Counted from the stretch's first letter, positions 1-8,129 are shown. The stretch is DNA of 64,000 bases from Deltaproteobacteria bacterium (GCA_018434685.1 JAHDOV010000016.1:1-64000), one strand, 5' to 3'. The notes: a model not told the origin generated them from the letters alone. Made by a program: numbers and translations.

Positions 1-64
1 ATACGCCGGTGAGTGCGAGCATCAGGAACATCGTGCCGATCATGGTTGTTAATCCTTTTTTCAT
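1..64 (-). CDS. ComEA-like secreted protein, copy 1 (5' end only)
   Basis: Only the first 21 codons lie in the window; the gene runs off the left edge. They encode a signal peptide that matches the start of the gene at 476-829, with one base difference across 64. The AGGAGG ribosome site and the whole leader are also the same as in that second copy. The product is therefore inferred to be a second helix-hairpin-helix protein of the ComEA type. The rest of the protein cannot be checked here. Confidence 0.7.
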   Translation of the reverse strand, partial: MKKGLTTMIGTMFLMLALTGV

Positions 65-129
65 CTTGAGCCTCCTGTTTTGGGACTGATTAACCAGTTC
101 CCTTTATTTTCTTTTGTTGCCCTTGTATA

Positions 130-146
130 AGCATCAGGTGTGCCAA
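130..146 (-). promoter_or_regulatory. Sigma-54 promoter, ComEA-like copy 1
   Basis: The minus strand reads TTGGCACACCTGATGCTT, with GG and GC spaced as in the sigma-54 consensus TGGCAC-N5-TTGC. It lies about 65 bases before the start codon and is identical to the element of the second copy. Confidence 0.8.
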
Positions 147-236
147 GTGCGTGAATGTTAAATTAACGACCTGTAATCAATATGTTGGATCATTGATGGG
201 TTCTGGTGCCCCGGGCGTGCCGGCATTATCTAGCAA

Positions 237-267
237 ATTATCGAACCCTGTTTTGAGAATTCTCGAT
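237..267. promoter_or_regulatory. Candidate enhancer-binding-protein sites (copy 1)
   Basis: Two copies of AATTATCGA (the second reads AATTCTCGA) are spaced 22 bases, two helical turns, and sit about 100 bases upstream of the sigma-54 promoter. That is where an activator of sigma-54 would bind. The assignment is inferred from position and repetition only. Confidence 0.4.
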
Positions 268-391
268 TCATCCGGATCAAGGGGCAGGTGAATCCGTGAG
301 GGTGACCGGTGAGAGAGAAAGCTGTGGGACCGAAGAGATGCCGGGGCAGCGATGTATCACGCCTGGATCCTGGCAGTCCTTACGACAGGTG

Positions 392-430
392 TATAAAAAA
401 AGAGCCGGCGGCATGGATCATGCCACCGGC
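392..430 (-). terminator. Rho-independent terminator of ComEA-like copy 2
   Basis: On the minus strand a GC-rich stem (GCCGGTGGCATG pairing with CATGCCGCCGGC) is followed directly by a run of seven T. It lies about 45 bases past the stop codon of the gene at 476-829. Confidence 0.85.
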
Positions 431-475
431 CTGCGCAGTTCGTGGTGCGTGTTTCGAAGATGTTTGCGCAAGGGC

Positions 476-829
476 TTAATAGAGATGAACCCCTTTCATG
501 ACGTCTTCATACTCCATGGTCTTGACCTGGTGGAGGGTCGTGGTGCCGTCGAGGGTGAGGTAGCCGCGGATGGCATCGATCTGCTTGTAGGTCATGCCCT
601 TGACCTTGATCAGTTCCTCGGGAGAGGAGAATGCGCCGTTGCTGTCGCGGTATGCAATGATGTTCTGAGCCACATCCTGATTCATGCCCGGGAGCATGGT
701 GAGCTGGGCGGTTGTTGCAGCATTGAGGTTGAGGGTACCCTCGCAGTGGGTCTGTGCCGCAAATGATACGCCGGCGAGTGCGAGCATCAGGAACATCGTG
801 CCGATCATGGTTGTTAATCCTTTTTTCAT
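476..829 (-). CDS. ComEA-like helix-hairpin-helix secreted protein
   Basis: This 117-residue protein has a clear signal peptide (residues 1 to about 25, ending at an AxxA-type site). The mature part begins with LNLNAATTAQLTMLPGM, the hallmark start of the ComEA helix-hairpin-helix domain, and a second hairpin, SSPEELIKVKGM, follows at about residues 68-80. The family binds DNA non-specifically; in competent bacteria it takes up DNA in the periplasm, but many short stand-alone members have no known role. The start is supported by AGGAGG 6 bases upstream. The gene has its own sigma-54 promoter and terminator and is the right-hand copy of a tandem pair. No other competence gene is near, so a DNA-uptake role is not established. 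Confidence 0.85.
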   Translation of the reverse strand: MKKGLTTMIGTMFLMLALAGVSFAAQTHCEGTLNLNAATTAQLTMLPGMNQDVAQNIIAYRDSNGAFSSPEELIKVKGMTYKQIDAIRGYLTLDGTTTLHQVKTMEYEDVMKGVHLY

Positions 830-894
830 CTTGAGCCTCCTGTTTTGGGACTGATTAACCAGTTCCCTTTATTTTCTTTTGTTGCCCTTGTATA

Positions 895-911
895 AGCATC
901 AGGTGTGCCAA
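895..911 (-). promoter_or_regulatory. Sigma-54 promoter, ComEA-like copy 2
   Basis: The minus strand reads TTGGCACACCTGATGCTT with correct GG/GC spacing. The predicted start of transcription lies about 55 bases before the ATG. The leader contains a small stem (GGGACTG with CAGTTCCC) at 846-867. Confidence 0.8.
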
Positions 912-1001
912 GTGTCGCAACGTTAAATTAACGACCTGTAATCAATATGATGGATCTTTAATGGGTTCTGGTGCCCCCGGGCGTGCCTGCATTATCTAGC
1001 A

Positions 1002-1032
1002 AATTATCGAACCCTGTTTTGAGAATTATCGA
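1002..1032. promoter_or_regulatory. Candidate enhancer-binding-protein sites (copy 2)
   Basis: Two perfect copies of AATTATCGA start 22 bases apart, at 1002 and 1024. They lie about 100-125 bases upstream of the sigma-54 promoter. They are conserved in the duplicated unit although the DNA between them and the promoter has diverged. Confidence 0.45.
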
Positions 1033-1152
1033 TTCCTCGAGATCCGTGGAGGAAAAGGGTGTGTTGTCAATATATGCGTCCTATTTTCCTGCCATGCCCG
1101 CGAGGAGCAACAGCCCTTGACTTTCCGGTGTGTTCAGCAGAATATTGGTGCA

Positions 1153-1932
1153 ATGAAGAGGCTTCTGAGAGTCTGCACCGCCTTGTTCCTCCTGCTGTGT
1201 GTGCTGTCTGTTTCCGGTGCGGCACAGGACAGGGAGGAATACCTCTCCTATGCGGAACGAATAGGCGTCGACCCGGCCGGTTACCTGGCCGAAAAGGCGC
1301 TGCAGAAGAGACTTGTCCTGATCGGTTCACGACACAGGAATCCCACCATACACCACCTCATGATCAGGTTCCTGCCGGATATCGTCGCTAAAGGCGGCAT
1401 CAATACCGTTTTCGTGGAGATCCCGTCGGACCAGCAGGAGACCATCGATCACTTCCTCAAGGGCAGTGCGCCGGTCGATGAGATCTCCATCAGCGAGGTC
1501 ATTGCCTCGAGTACCTACCATGAGGTCCTGCTCAAGGTGCGCGAACTGGGTCTGGCCATCATCGCCATAGACAAACCGCAGGGTATACCCGGGTCTCGTG
1601 ATGCCTGGATGGCCCGGCACATCGAGGATTATTTCCAGACGCATCCGGCGTCCAGGGCCATGGCGGTAGCCGGGGCCATGCATGTGCTCAAGGGGATCCA
1701 GTGGACGTGCCTGGGTGAGCCGTCGCTTGCGGACCTCCTGGACAAGGACGATATCTTCACGGTCATCATCATGCACGATGCCATCGACGTGTCCCACCCC
1801 ATGGCGCTCGATATCAACCCTGCGGCCTTCAAGGACGTGAAGGACCCGTCTCTGAAGGCCATCAAGACCCATTCTCAGGTATCGCTGGCCACAGCTGCGG
1901 ACGGCATCATCATCGTGCCGCTGATCCGGTAG
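1153..1932 (+). CDS. ChaN/Tiki-like putative secreted protein
   Basis: The protein has 259 residues when read from the ATG at 1153, which begins a signal peptide (MKRLLRVCTALFLLLCVLSV, cleavage after GAA). I preferred this start over an ATG 36 bases upstream because the extra residues would block the signal peptide. The mature part has LVLIGSRHRNPTIHH, then INTVFVEIPSD, and a late GAMHVLKG motif. This pattern of conserved His and Glu recalls the ChaN/TraB/Tiki superfamily of haem-binding or metalloprotease-like proteins. The match is by motif only and is moderate. The gene stands alone, divergent from the ComEA-like gene. A periplasmic or lipid-side location is inferred from the signal peptide. 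Confidence 0.55.
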   Translation: MKRLLRVCTALFLLLCVLSVSGAAQDREEYLSYAERIGVDPAGYLAEKALQKRLVLIGSRHRNPTIHHLMIRFLPDIVAKGGINTVFVEIPSDQQETIDHFLKGSAPVDEISISEVIASSTYHEVLLKVRELGLAIIAIDKPQGIPGSRDAWMARHIEDYFQTHPASRAMAVAGAMHVLKGIQWTCLGEPSLADLLDKDDIFTVIIMHDAIDVSHPMALDINPAAFKDVKDPSLKAIKTHSQVSLATAADGIIIVPLIR

Positions 1933-2071
1933 TGACGCCAGGTTCGGTTGTCCCTGTGTAAAGGACCCAGCAGGGTAGACGATTGAGGAAACTGAAGGCC
2001 CTGGTCTCGGGCAGTTCCTGTTCAAAAATCGTGAGAGTTTCCGCGGGCACTGGATGAAGCCGGCCGGACAG

Positions 2072-2097
2072 GGCCTGCACCCGGAAGGATGCAGGCC
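2072..2097. other. Perfect 8-bp stem-loop between convergent genes
   Basis: GGCCTGCA pairs with TGCAGGCC around a 10-base loop between the convergent genes at 1153 and 2164. No T-run follows on either strand, so termination is uncertain. Confidence 0.4.
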
Positions 2098-2163
2098 GCG
2101 AGTCTGGTGATGAAGTTCATTGATGGTTCATTTCTCGAAAGGCAGACCTGACGGGGGTCTTGA

Positions 2164-2790
2164 TTATCCCGGGAACAACACCGCAATGCGTGCGGCGACC
2201 ATCATTGCCAGGGGAGCAAACGGACCGGTGAGGACCGTCAGTACCGTGCCGACGCCGACCATGGTTCCGATTTCCCACCCGGACAGGCCGGCACCGTCTT
2301 CATCGACCGCGTCCACTGCTGTACCGGCTTCTGAGGCCTGCCGGGCAGATGCCTGCGCAGCTGTCTTCTCCAGTGAAATCTCGTACGTCCCCTCGTTATC
2401 CAGGCCCTGATCCCTGATCGCGACAATATAGGTGCCGGTGGCTTCGAGCTCATGGTCGAGGACCAGGTGGTCCCCCTCGATGCCGGTGGCGGATGCCACG
2501 GGGGTATTGTCGCCGGCGGACATGAGGTAGATCTCGGGCACGATCGTGTCTGAAAGCGGCGAAGTCGTGATCACCAGGCGGTCTCCCTGTGTTCCCTGGA
2601 GCGACCATTCCTGGGTGTATGTGGGGGCTGCAAGCCATCCTCGCTGTGTTGTGCGCGGTCCGGGCGCTGAGGCCACTGCGTTTTTGGCAGCCGTATCATT
2701 GCCAAAGAGCGGGCATGAGCTGAAGATCACCAGGAGAGCCAGTACCATGATTGCCAATGGGTTGTGTGTGTTGCGTGTCATGTCTTTCAT
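2164..2790 (-). CDS. Secreted PPC-domain-like protein with C-terminal membrane anchor
   Basis: This 208-residue protein starts with a signal peptide or lipoprotein-like segment (LALLVIFSSCPLFG, possibly lipid-modified at the Cys of SSC). Residues about 50-145 resemble a bacterial pre-peptidase C-terminal (PPC) beta-sandwich domain, with WSLQGTQGDRLVIT, PEIYLMS and LEATGTYIVAIRD. An Ala/Asp-rich linker is followed by a hydrophobic C-terminal segment at about 178-207 that probably sits in a membrane. PPC domains usually accompany proteases or adhesins; here one stands alone. Expression should depend on sigma-54, because a -24/-12 promoter lies 56-72 bases upstream. The leader forms the hairpin AACTGATCCGTCAGTT. 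Confidence 0.6.
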   Translation of the reverse strand: MKDMTRNTHNPLAIMVLALLVIFSSCPLFGNDTAAKNAVASAPGPRTTQRGWLAAPTYTQEWSLQGTQGDRLVITTSPLSDTIVPEIYLMSAGDNTPVASATGIEGDHLVLDHELEATGTYIVAIRDQGLDNEGTYEISLEKTAAQASARQASEAGTAVDAVDEDGAGLSGWEIGTMVGVGTVLTVLTGPFAPLAMMVAARIAVLFPG

Positions 2791-2845
2791 CGTTGCACCT
2801 CGTTATCTGTAACTGACGGATCAGTTCTATTCTGGGGGTGGTTAA

Positions 2846-2862
2846 AGCATCAGGTGTGCCAT
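2846..2862 (-). promoter_or_regulatory. Sigma-54 promoter of the PPC-domain gene
   Basis: The minus strand reads ATGGCACACCTGATGCTTT. The 15-base core is identical to the two ComEA-like promoters although the surrounding DNA differs, which suggests shared control. Confidence 0.75.
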
Positions 2863-3174
2863 GTTGTGATAGAAATAAAAAACATATATAAAACAATATG
2901 ATGCGAAATATATTACACGGACTGGGTAATCTCCGGGGGGTGAATGTAGATAGATTGCGAAGGCCGATTGTTAATTTTTTCGAATCAGGGATGGCAGGTT
3001 CGCCGCCGTATGGAGACCCGGTGTCTGACCCTGTGCCTGCGAGGTTGGCTATTTCGCTGTCCACAAGGTGGGTATGGGATTATAATAGTCACAATAAACA
3101 GTTTGAATGCCGGGCAGACGTGCCCTGTTGCTATCGATTCAGTATTTCAACAACCCGAAAAAGGAGGGAGTCTC
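2863..3174. other. Intergenic region before the acyl-CoA dehydrogenase
   Basis: This is about 310 bases without a supportable gene. The left half is AT-rich and may carry activator sites for the sigma-54 promoter at 2846-2862. A ribosome site AAGGAGGGAG ends the region. No sigma-70 promoter could be assigned with confidence. Confidence 0.4.
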
Positions 3175-4449
3175 ATGTATGATTTCTTGCTGACCCCGGA
3201 GGAGAGGACCCTGCGGGATGACGTGCGAAGGTTTGTGCGGGAGGAGGTCTCCAGCGAGTTCCTGCGCAAGATGGACCGTGACGAGATCATCTACCCGCGG
3301 GAGTTTGTGGAACGGCTCGCAGAATACAATCTCCGCGGCATACGGTTTCCCCGGAAGTACGGCGGCAGGGAGATGAGCTGGGTTGCCGAGGTTGCGGCAA
3401 CCCAGGAGATCGGCTGCCTCGGCATGGCACTCGGGTGCGCCTTCGTCATGCCGTCCATCGTGGGGGAGGCCCTGAACACGTTCGGCACGGATCAGCAGAA
3501 GGAGCGGTACCTGAAACCCTACCTGGAGGGCAGGCTCGTGGCTGCAGAGGCCCTCACCGAGCCTCGCGGCGGGTCCGACTTCTTCGGTGCCACGACCAGG
3601 GCCGTGCTCGACGGCGACCACTTCGTCCTCAACGGCCAGAAGCGGTTTGTGGTGGGTGCGGACGGGGCCGATTTCTTCCTGGTCTACTGTCGGACAAATT
3701 TCGAGCCCGATGCCCACAAGTACGAGCGGATCAGCCTGCTCCTCGTTGAAAAGGGCCCCGGCGTGGAGACCGAATACCACTACGGGCTCCTGGGCTGCAG
3801 GGGCGGTGGCACCGGCCGGCTCGTCTTCCGGGACGTGAAGGTGCCCAGGGAGAACCTTATCGGCGAACTCCACGGCGGTGCCTTGTGCTTTCACCAGATG
3901 ATGATCCCCGAGCGGCTCACCTCCGCGGCGGGGTGTCTGGGCGTGTGGGGTGCCCTTGACCTGGCGGTGCGGTATTCGAACAGGCGGTCTGCCTTCGGCA
4001 GGCTCGTGCGGAAATTCCAGGCGGTGAATTTTCTCGTGGCTGACTCCATCACCCAGCTGGATGCCGCCCGGGGGCTCACCTACATGGCCGCCCGCGCAGT
4101 GGATGAGGGCTACCCGAACATGCGGCGCATCGTGAGCGAGGCAAAGAGGTTTGCCACGGAAGGGGCGTGGAATGTGGTGAACAATGCCATGCAGGTCATG
4201 GGGGGTATCGGGTATACCGAGGTGTACCCGGTGGAACGGGCCCTGCGGGATGTCCGCCTGGCGCTGATATGGACCGGGACGAGCCAGATCATGAACCTCA
4301 TGATCCAGCACGAGTACTATGATGAGATCCTCAACCAGCCCTATGACCGCCGCCATATGGAAAAGGACGCCATGAGCCCTGACGAAAGCGAGCGCTGTTT
4401 CACCGATGAAGACATGTGGAAGGTGCACGAGTCAAAGGCCGGGCAGTGA
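3175..4449 (+). CDS. Acyl-CoA dehydrogenase family protein
   Basis: The 424-residue protein has the full acyl-CoA dehydrogenase layout: an N-terminal helical domain, ALTEPRGGSDFFGA for FAD and substrate binding in the middle domain, and a C-terminal helical domain with MQVMGGIGYTE. It would oxidise an acyl-CoA at the alpha-beta bond and pass electrons to electron-transfer flavoprotein. The start at 3175 follows AAGGAGGGAG; an in-frame upstream extension has no domain content. The segment where most members carry the catalytic Glu (YEGTSQI) reads IWTGTSQI here, so the usual base is Thr and the proton may be taken by another residue or the substrate is unusual. No electron-transfer flavoprotein gene is adjacent. 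Confidence 0.9.
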   Translation: MYDFLLTPEERTLRDDVRRFVREEVSSEFLRKMDRDEIIYPREFVERLAEYNLRGIRFPRKYGGREMSWVAEVAATQEIGCLGMALGCAFVMPSIVGEALNTFGTDQQKERYLKPYLEGRLVAAEALTEPRGGSDFFGATTRAVLDGDHFVLNGQKRFVVGADGADFFLVYCRTNFEPDAHKYERISLLLVEKGPGVETEYHYGLLGCRGGGTGRLVFRDVKVPRENLIGELHGGALCFHQMMIPERLTSAAGCLGVWGALDLAVRYSNRRSAFGRLVRKFQAVNFLVADSITQLDAARGLTYMAARAVDEGYPNMRRIVSEAKRFATEGAWNVVNNAMQVMGGIGYTEVYPVERALRDVRLALIWTGTSQIMNLMIQHEYYDEILNQPYDRRHMEKDAMSPDESERCFTDEDMWKVHESKAGQ

Positions 4450-4520
4450 GTTCCGGCCGTGCCTGAAGGAATATGTGGTCCGTATGGGATAGTGCCCTTG
4501 TTCCTGTGCCGGAGGGGCAG

Positions 4521-4817
4521 CTAATTCCTCGGTGAGAAGCGTACGTAATTCTCTTTGGGTACCTTGTAGAGGGTGACCGAGATCCCCTGCTCCGGGCTCA
4601 CTGCCATGGAGATGAAGCTGTTTGCGAGCTTTTTCCTGAGCTGGACAATTTTTTTATGGAGGTACCAGGTCTGGTAATAGCCGGGGATACCGAGCAACCG
4701 TTTTACCTCCGAAGGGGGAAGGATGAACCCCTGGCACTCGTGTCGGATTAAATCCTGGATAACCGTTGCCGCGTGATCACATCGGCCGTCTTCCTGGATA
4801 CTCACCTTGTGTCCCAT
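4521..4817 (-). CDS. Small conserved-looking protein of unknown function
   Basis: This 98-residue protein has no domain I recognise. It is basic in the second half (HKKIVQLRKKLANSF), has no signal peptide or membrane segment, and is presumably cytoplasmic. I chose the ATG at 4817 because AAAGGGGGTG precedes it. An upstream in-frame ATG at 4877 would lie only a few bases past the predicted transcription start. The gene has a near-consensus sigma-54 promoter, which links it to the control of the neighbouring secreted proteins. LLGIPGYYQTWYLHKK gives it a nucleic-acid-binding flavour, but this is a guess. Confidence 0.6.
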   Translation of the reverse strand: MGHKVSIQEDGRCDHAATVIQDLIRHECQGFILPPSEVKRLLGIPGYYQTWYLHKKIVQLRKKLANSFISMAVSPEQGISVTLYKVPKENYVRFSPRN

Positions 4818-4894
4818 CACCAGGCACCCCCTTTGGATTCTCTCTGTATTGAGAGCGATCATGTTAATCACCTGCATTATTCAGGGATTAAGAG

Positions 4895-4911
4895 AGCAAG
4901 GTCTGTGCCAA
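4895..4911 (-). promoter_or_regulatory. Sigma-54 promoter of the small unknown gene
   Basis: The minus strand reads TTGGCACAGACCTTGCTCT, the best match to TGGCAC-N5-TTGC in the window. Transcription would start near 4884, so the ATG at 4817 gets a leader of about 65 bases. Confidence 0.85.
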
Positions 4912-5221
4912 GCAATACCTTAGTAGTTTCAATCAGTTAGGAATAACAATGCTATAAAAAAGAATATAAAAAGAACTATATTACCTAGATAGTGGGTAAT
5001 CTATTTCCACCCTGTCCTGTGGCAAGGCCATAACCCGGGGCCGGGACATCCGGCCGCTCCCCTCTAGGGACATGTTCGCCCCATGCTTCAGAATGCTGTC
5101 TGTTCCAAAGGAATACCCTGTTTCGTTCCTGAACTTGAAAACTGCTGTGCTGAATCTATTCTTCTCCAGTACAGCCAGCCCCAGTGGATTCACAGTCTTG
5201 CTCGAACAAGAGGTTTTTTCG
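4912..5221. other. Divergent intergenic region
   Basis: This is about 310 bases between the sigma-54 gene and the DUF481 gene. The first 80 bases are very AT-rich (around 4940-4990), compatible with activator binding or a promoter. I see no gene. Open frames here extend into flanking genes and lack ribosome sites. Confidence 0.4.
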
Positions 5222-5959
5222 ATGCCCTGCAGGAAGATGTTCATAATTCTGATAAGTTGCATGCTGGGCCTTGTGCCGGCGAGTTATGCCCGGGAGAACA
5301 GGTTCAGCGATGAGGCAGAGCTGTCTTATGTCGATACCGGCGGAAACACGAGTATCACCAATCTCTCGGCCAGGAACACCATGAGCTTTGCATTCAGTGA
5401 GAACCTGGTGGAAATCTGGAAGATCGGGGCGCTGTACGGCAAGAGCAGTGCCGACACGTATGAGGAGAGCTACTACACCGAGTTGCGCACGGATTATCTC
5501 CTTGGCGAGCGGCTGTTTGCCACTCTGATCACGGGATGGTCACGGGACGAGTTTGTTGGCATTGAATCGAGGTATTACGTGGGCCCGGCCCTGGGGTATC
5601 GATTCCTGGACGGGCCGGCTCAGTATCTCTCGGCAGAAATCGGCATGAACTATGCGACCGAGGATTATATAGAGGGTGACTCAAACAGATTCATGGAGGG
5701 GCGTGCGTATGGCCTCTATCGGTATTCCATCACCGAACGCAGCAGGTTCACCCAGTCTGTCGAGGTCCTCTATGACTTCGAGCAGGGTACCGACTACAAT
5801 ATAATAGGGGAGACAGCCCTGATCAACTACCTGAACGATGCCCTCTCGTTCAAGGCCGGTTATGTCGTGAAATACGATAACAAGCCGGTCCCGGATACCC
5901 TGAAGAAAACAGACACGAGGCTCTCTCTTGCCATTGTTGTCGGGTATCGAGCCTGGTGA
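5222..5959 (+). CDS. DUF481-family outer-membrane beta-barrel protein
   Basis: The protein has 245 residues from the ATG at 5222, which opens a signal peptide (MFIILISCMLGLVPASYA). I rejected an ATG 150 bases upstream because it would bury that signal. The mature protein starts with DEAELSYVDTGGNTSITN, the typical first strand of DUF481 (YdiY-like) proteins. It continues with alternating amphipathic strands and ends in an aromatic residue (GYRAW), as outer-membrane barrels do. The family is thought to sit in the outer membrane and often responds to salt or acid; no reaction is known. No operon partner is evident. Confidence 0.8.
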   Translation: MPCRKMFIILISCMLGLVPASYARENRFSDEAELSYVDTGGNTSITNLSARNTMSFAFSENLVEIWKIGALYGKSSADTYEESYYTELRTDYLLGERLFATLITGWSRDEFVGIESRYYVGPALGYRFLDGPAQYLSAEIGMNYATEDYIEGDSNRFMEGRAYGLYRYSITERSRFTQSVEVLYDFEQGTDYNIIGETALINYLNDALSFKAGYVVKYDNKPVPDTLKKTDTRLSLAIVVGYRAW

Positions 5960-6206
5960 GGCCCCTGTCCGCTCGCGGCGGTTGACATTTCAGCTCAAAA
6001 AAGAGATCTTGTAACACGCGCGCTGTGAGCGCCGCGACCCCGAACCACTGGGTTGCCGGATTGGATCGAGAACGGCAGCCGGGAAGCATGCAGGATCCTG
6101 GCGGGTTGAACCGGGATGGACAGACAGGGGCCACGTCCCTGACGAAGAGGACAGAAATTTTGCTCGGAACCCATACGGAGTTCTTTTCATACGGCGCAAG
6201 GGAAAC

Positions 6207-7949
6207 ATGAGAGATTCCCTTGCAAGAATGCTCGCAGATGCAGTCGATGACCTTTTCCTGGCATGGAAACAGGGTGTTGAGAACCAGGGCATTGTCGGAG
6301 ACGGAATAGGAGACCGTGCCTGCTTCCAAAGGGTCATGGACGGTATCCTCGCACTTGTGGGCCATGGTGACGGAGTCATGCACCCGGTGAACATGCCCCG
6401 GATAATCCTGGATGAGCCTTCGAGCGTGGCATTCATCGTCGAACAGGCACGGCTTGGGCAGGCCCAGGGGGTTCCCTTCCCCAGGTTCCTCCAGTCGTTC
6501 AAGGTCCTCGAGAGGGTCGCTGAAGAGTACCTTGTCGGCCGTGCCGTACCCGGGCAAGAGATGCTTGCGGCCCTGCTCTCCCTGCGAAGGGCCACTGACC
6601 TGCTGGAGTATGCACTCATTCAGGATTGGGAGCGTTCGAACAGGGAAGATACGCCAGCCCCGCAGGAACAGCTGCATCCCGGCATCGTGCTCGATCAGAT
6701 CAGGAACGAGATCTTCTACAAGGGCATAGCCAGTCTCATCATGAAGATAGATGCCCAAGGGCTGATTACCGAGGCGAGCCCTCAAACCACCAGATTCTTC
6801 TCCGACAGGAGGATCATTGGCCGGTTCTGCGGCGAACTCCTCGATATCGGCGTGACGTCCATGGGGGAGATCCTCGAGGTGTTCCCGCCTGATGAAGTGC
6901 GCGAGATCATCCTGAACAGGGATACTGTCCGGTATGTGTTTGAGGTGCACCTCCTGCCCCTGAACCTTGAGGGATCAGATGCCGGGGGATCCATTCTCCT
7001 GCTCAATGACATCACCCGCATTGCCGATGATCGTCTGAGATTCGAGATGCAGGCCGGGGATCCTGGCCATGAGCAGTTCAACTCGGAGAAGATGCGCAGT
7101 GCCATCTTTCAGTCGGTGGGCGAAGGCATTCTCCTGGTGGATCAAGACCTGGAGGTCGTCAAGGCGAATCATCGGGCCTGCGAGATATACGGGCTGTCCC
7201 GGCAGAATCTTATCGGGACAGATCTCCTGGCCCTTACCGACCAGGCAGGGGCGGAAAAGCTCTCTGAATTCTTCGGCAGGTTGATTGAAGGCCAGAGACT
7301 CAGTGAGGAAATGACCGGTCTGTACGTGGATGGACGAACCTTCCCTACGAGAACGACCGTGACGAGGATCGATTATGCCGGGAAGCGTTTCTGGACCATC
7401 ATCGTGCTCGATACCACCGAGGAAAAGGCCCTGGAAAACAGGCTCAGGCAGGAGAAGCAGCAGACCGAGGAGATGAATTTGACCCTGAAGAATGTCCTCA
7501 GGAGCATCGAGGGAGACCGCAGGGATTTTGAGAACAGGATCTCATCGAAGATAGGAACCGCCATTATGCCTATGCTCGAGAAAATCTGCAAGGAAGCACA
7601 ACCCTCGGTGCGCCGCAGTTATCTGAATCTTCTCGGCGATCAGCTCATTGCCCTGACATCGGGGTTTGATACCGAGCTGGACGCAGGACTGCTGAAGCTC
7701 AGCAGGACCGAGATCGAGGTGTGCCGTCTCATCCAGGGCGGGTTTTCGAGCAAGGAAATCGGCGATGCCATGAATCTCTCGTTTGAGACGGTCCAGACAC
7801 ATCGCAAGAACATCCGCAAGAAGCTGAACCTGAACGGGAAGAATATCAATCTCCATGCATATCTGGCAAGCAGAGCGTGTGAGAACGGCGCTCTACAGGA
7901 GGTCAGAAGGGAACGAGGGATGTCCGGGGGGGACAGCCGAAAAGAGTAG
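6207..7949 (+). CDS. PAS-domain sensor/regulator with LuxR-type DNA-binding domain
   Basis: This 580-residue protein has three parts. Residues 1 to about 150 form an all-helical sensor-like region. Two PAS domains follow (about 170-285 and 300-420; ILLVDQDLEVVKANHRACEIYG marks the second). After a coiled coil with EKALENRLRQEKQQTEEMN comes a C-terminal LuxR/GerE helix-turn-helix (about 500-560; LSRTEIEVCRLIQGGFSSKEIG, then TVQTHRKNIRKKL). It is a one-component, cytoplasmic transcription factor that senses a small molecule or redox state through PAS. It lies directly upstream of two fumarate-reductase-like flavoproteins and probably regulates them, perhaps through the palindromes at 9599-9677. 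It carries no kinase or receiver domain. Confidence 0.85.
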   Translation: MRDSLARMLADAVDDLFLAWKQGVENQGIVGDGIGDRACFQRVMDGILALVGHGDGVMHPVNMPRIILDEPSSVAFIVEQARLGQAQGVPFPRFLQSFKVLERVAEEYLVGRAVPGQEMLAALLSLRRATDLLEYALIQDWERSNREDTPAPQEQLHPGIVLDQIRNEIFYKGIASLIMKIDAQGLITEASPQTTRFFSDRRIIGRFCGELLDIGVTSMGEILEVFPPDEVREIILNRDTVRYVFEVHLLPLNLEGSDAGGSILLLNDITRIADDRLRFEMQAGDPGHEQFNSEKMRSAIFQSVGEGILLVDQDLEVVKANHRACEIYGLSRQNLIGTDLLALTDQAGAEKLSEFFGRLIEGQRLSEEMTGLYVDGRTFPTRTTVTRIDYAGKRFWTIIVLDTTEEKALENRLRQEKQQTEEMNLTLKNVLRSIEGDRRDFENRISSKIGTAIMPMLEKICKEAQPSVRRSYLNLLGDQLIALTSGFDTELDAGLLKLSRTEIEVCRLIQGGFSSKEIGDAMNLSFETVQTHRKNIRKKLNLNGKNINLHAYLASRACENGALQEVRRERGMSGGDSRKE

Positions 7950-8129
7950 CTCCAGGGGTCGTGACCAGAACTCGGAAGAGCAGGTATCGACTGTTTGTTT
8001 ACAGATGGAAGACAGGGGTGTATATGATACGACTCGAATTTTCTCACGGCCCCCCTGTGATGCCACCTTGCCGAGAACAGTCGTGCATCAGGGGCAGGAG
8101 AGAACGGCATATGTTTTCTGGAGAACAAC

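Larger units (their letters stand above)
1..275. repeat. Tandem duplication unit, left copy
   Basis: This stretch matches 766-1040 at a constant offset of 765 bases. It spans the gene start, the leader, the -24/-12 promoter and about 130 bases further upstream. Differences are few in the coding part and promoter and rise toward the distal end (about 180-275). This looks like a fairly recent tandem duplication of gene plus promoter. Confidence 0.9.
766..1040. repeat. Tandem duplication unit, right copy
   Basis: This is the counterpart of 1-275 at an offset of 765 bases. Similarity fades shortly after the second AATTATCGA repeat. The 480 bases in between are the body and terminator of the right-hand gene, so the repeat unit is one complete gene plus its promoter region. 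Confidence 0.9.

Noticed and set aside
2968-3174. N-terminal extension of the acyl-CoA dehydrogenase
   Set aside because: The extension has no family homology and the ribosome site AAGGAGGGAG lies directly before the ATG at 3175.
4981-5262. Minus-strand frame before the DUF481 gene
   Set aside because: No ribosome site, no recognisable protein, and it overlaps the signal-peptide region of the DUF481 gene.
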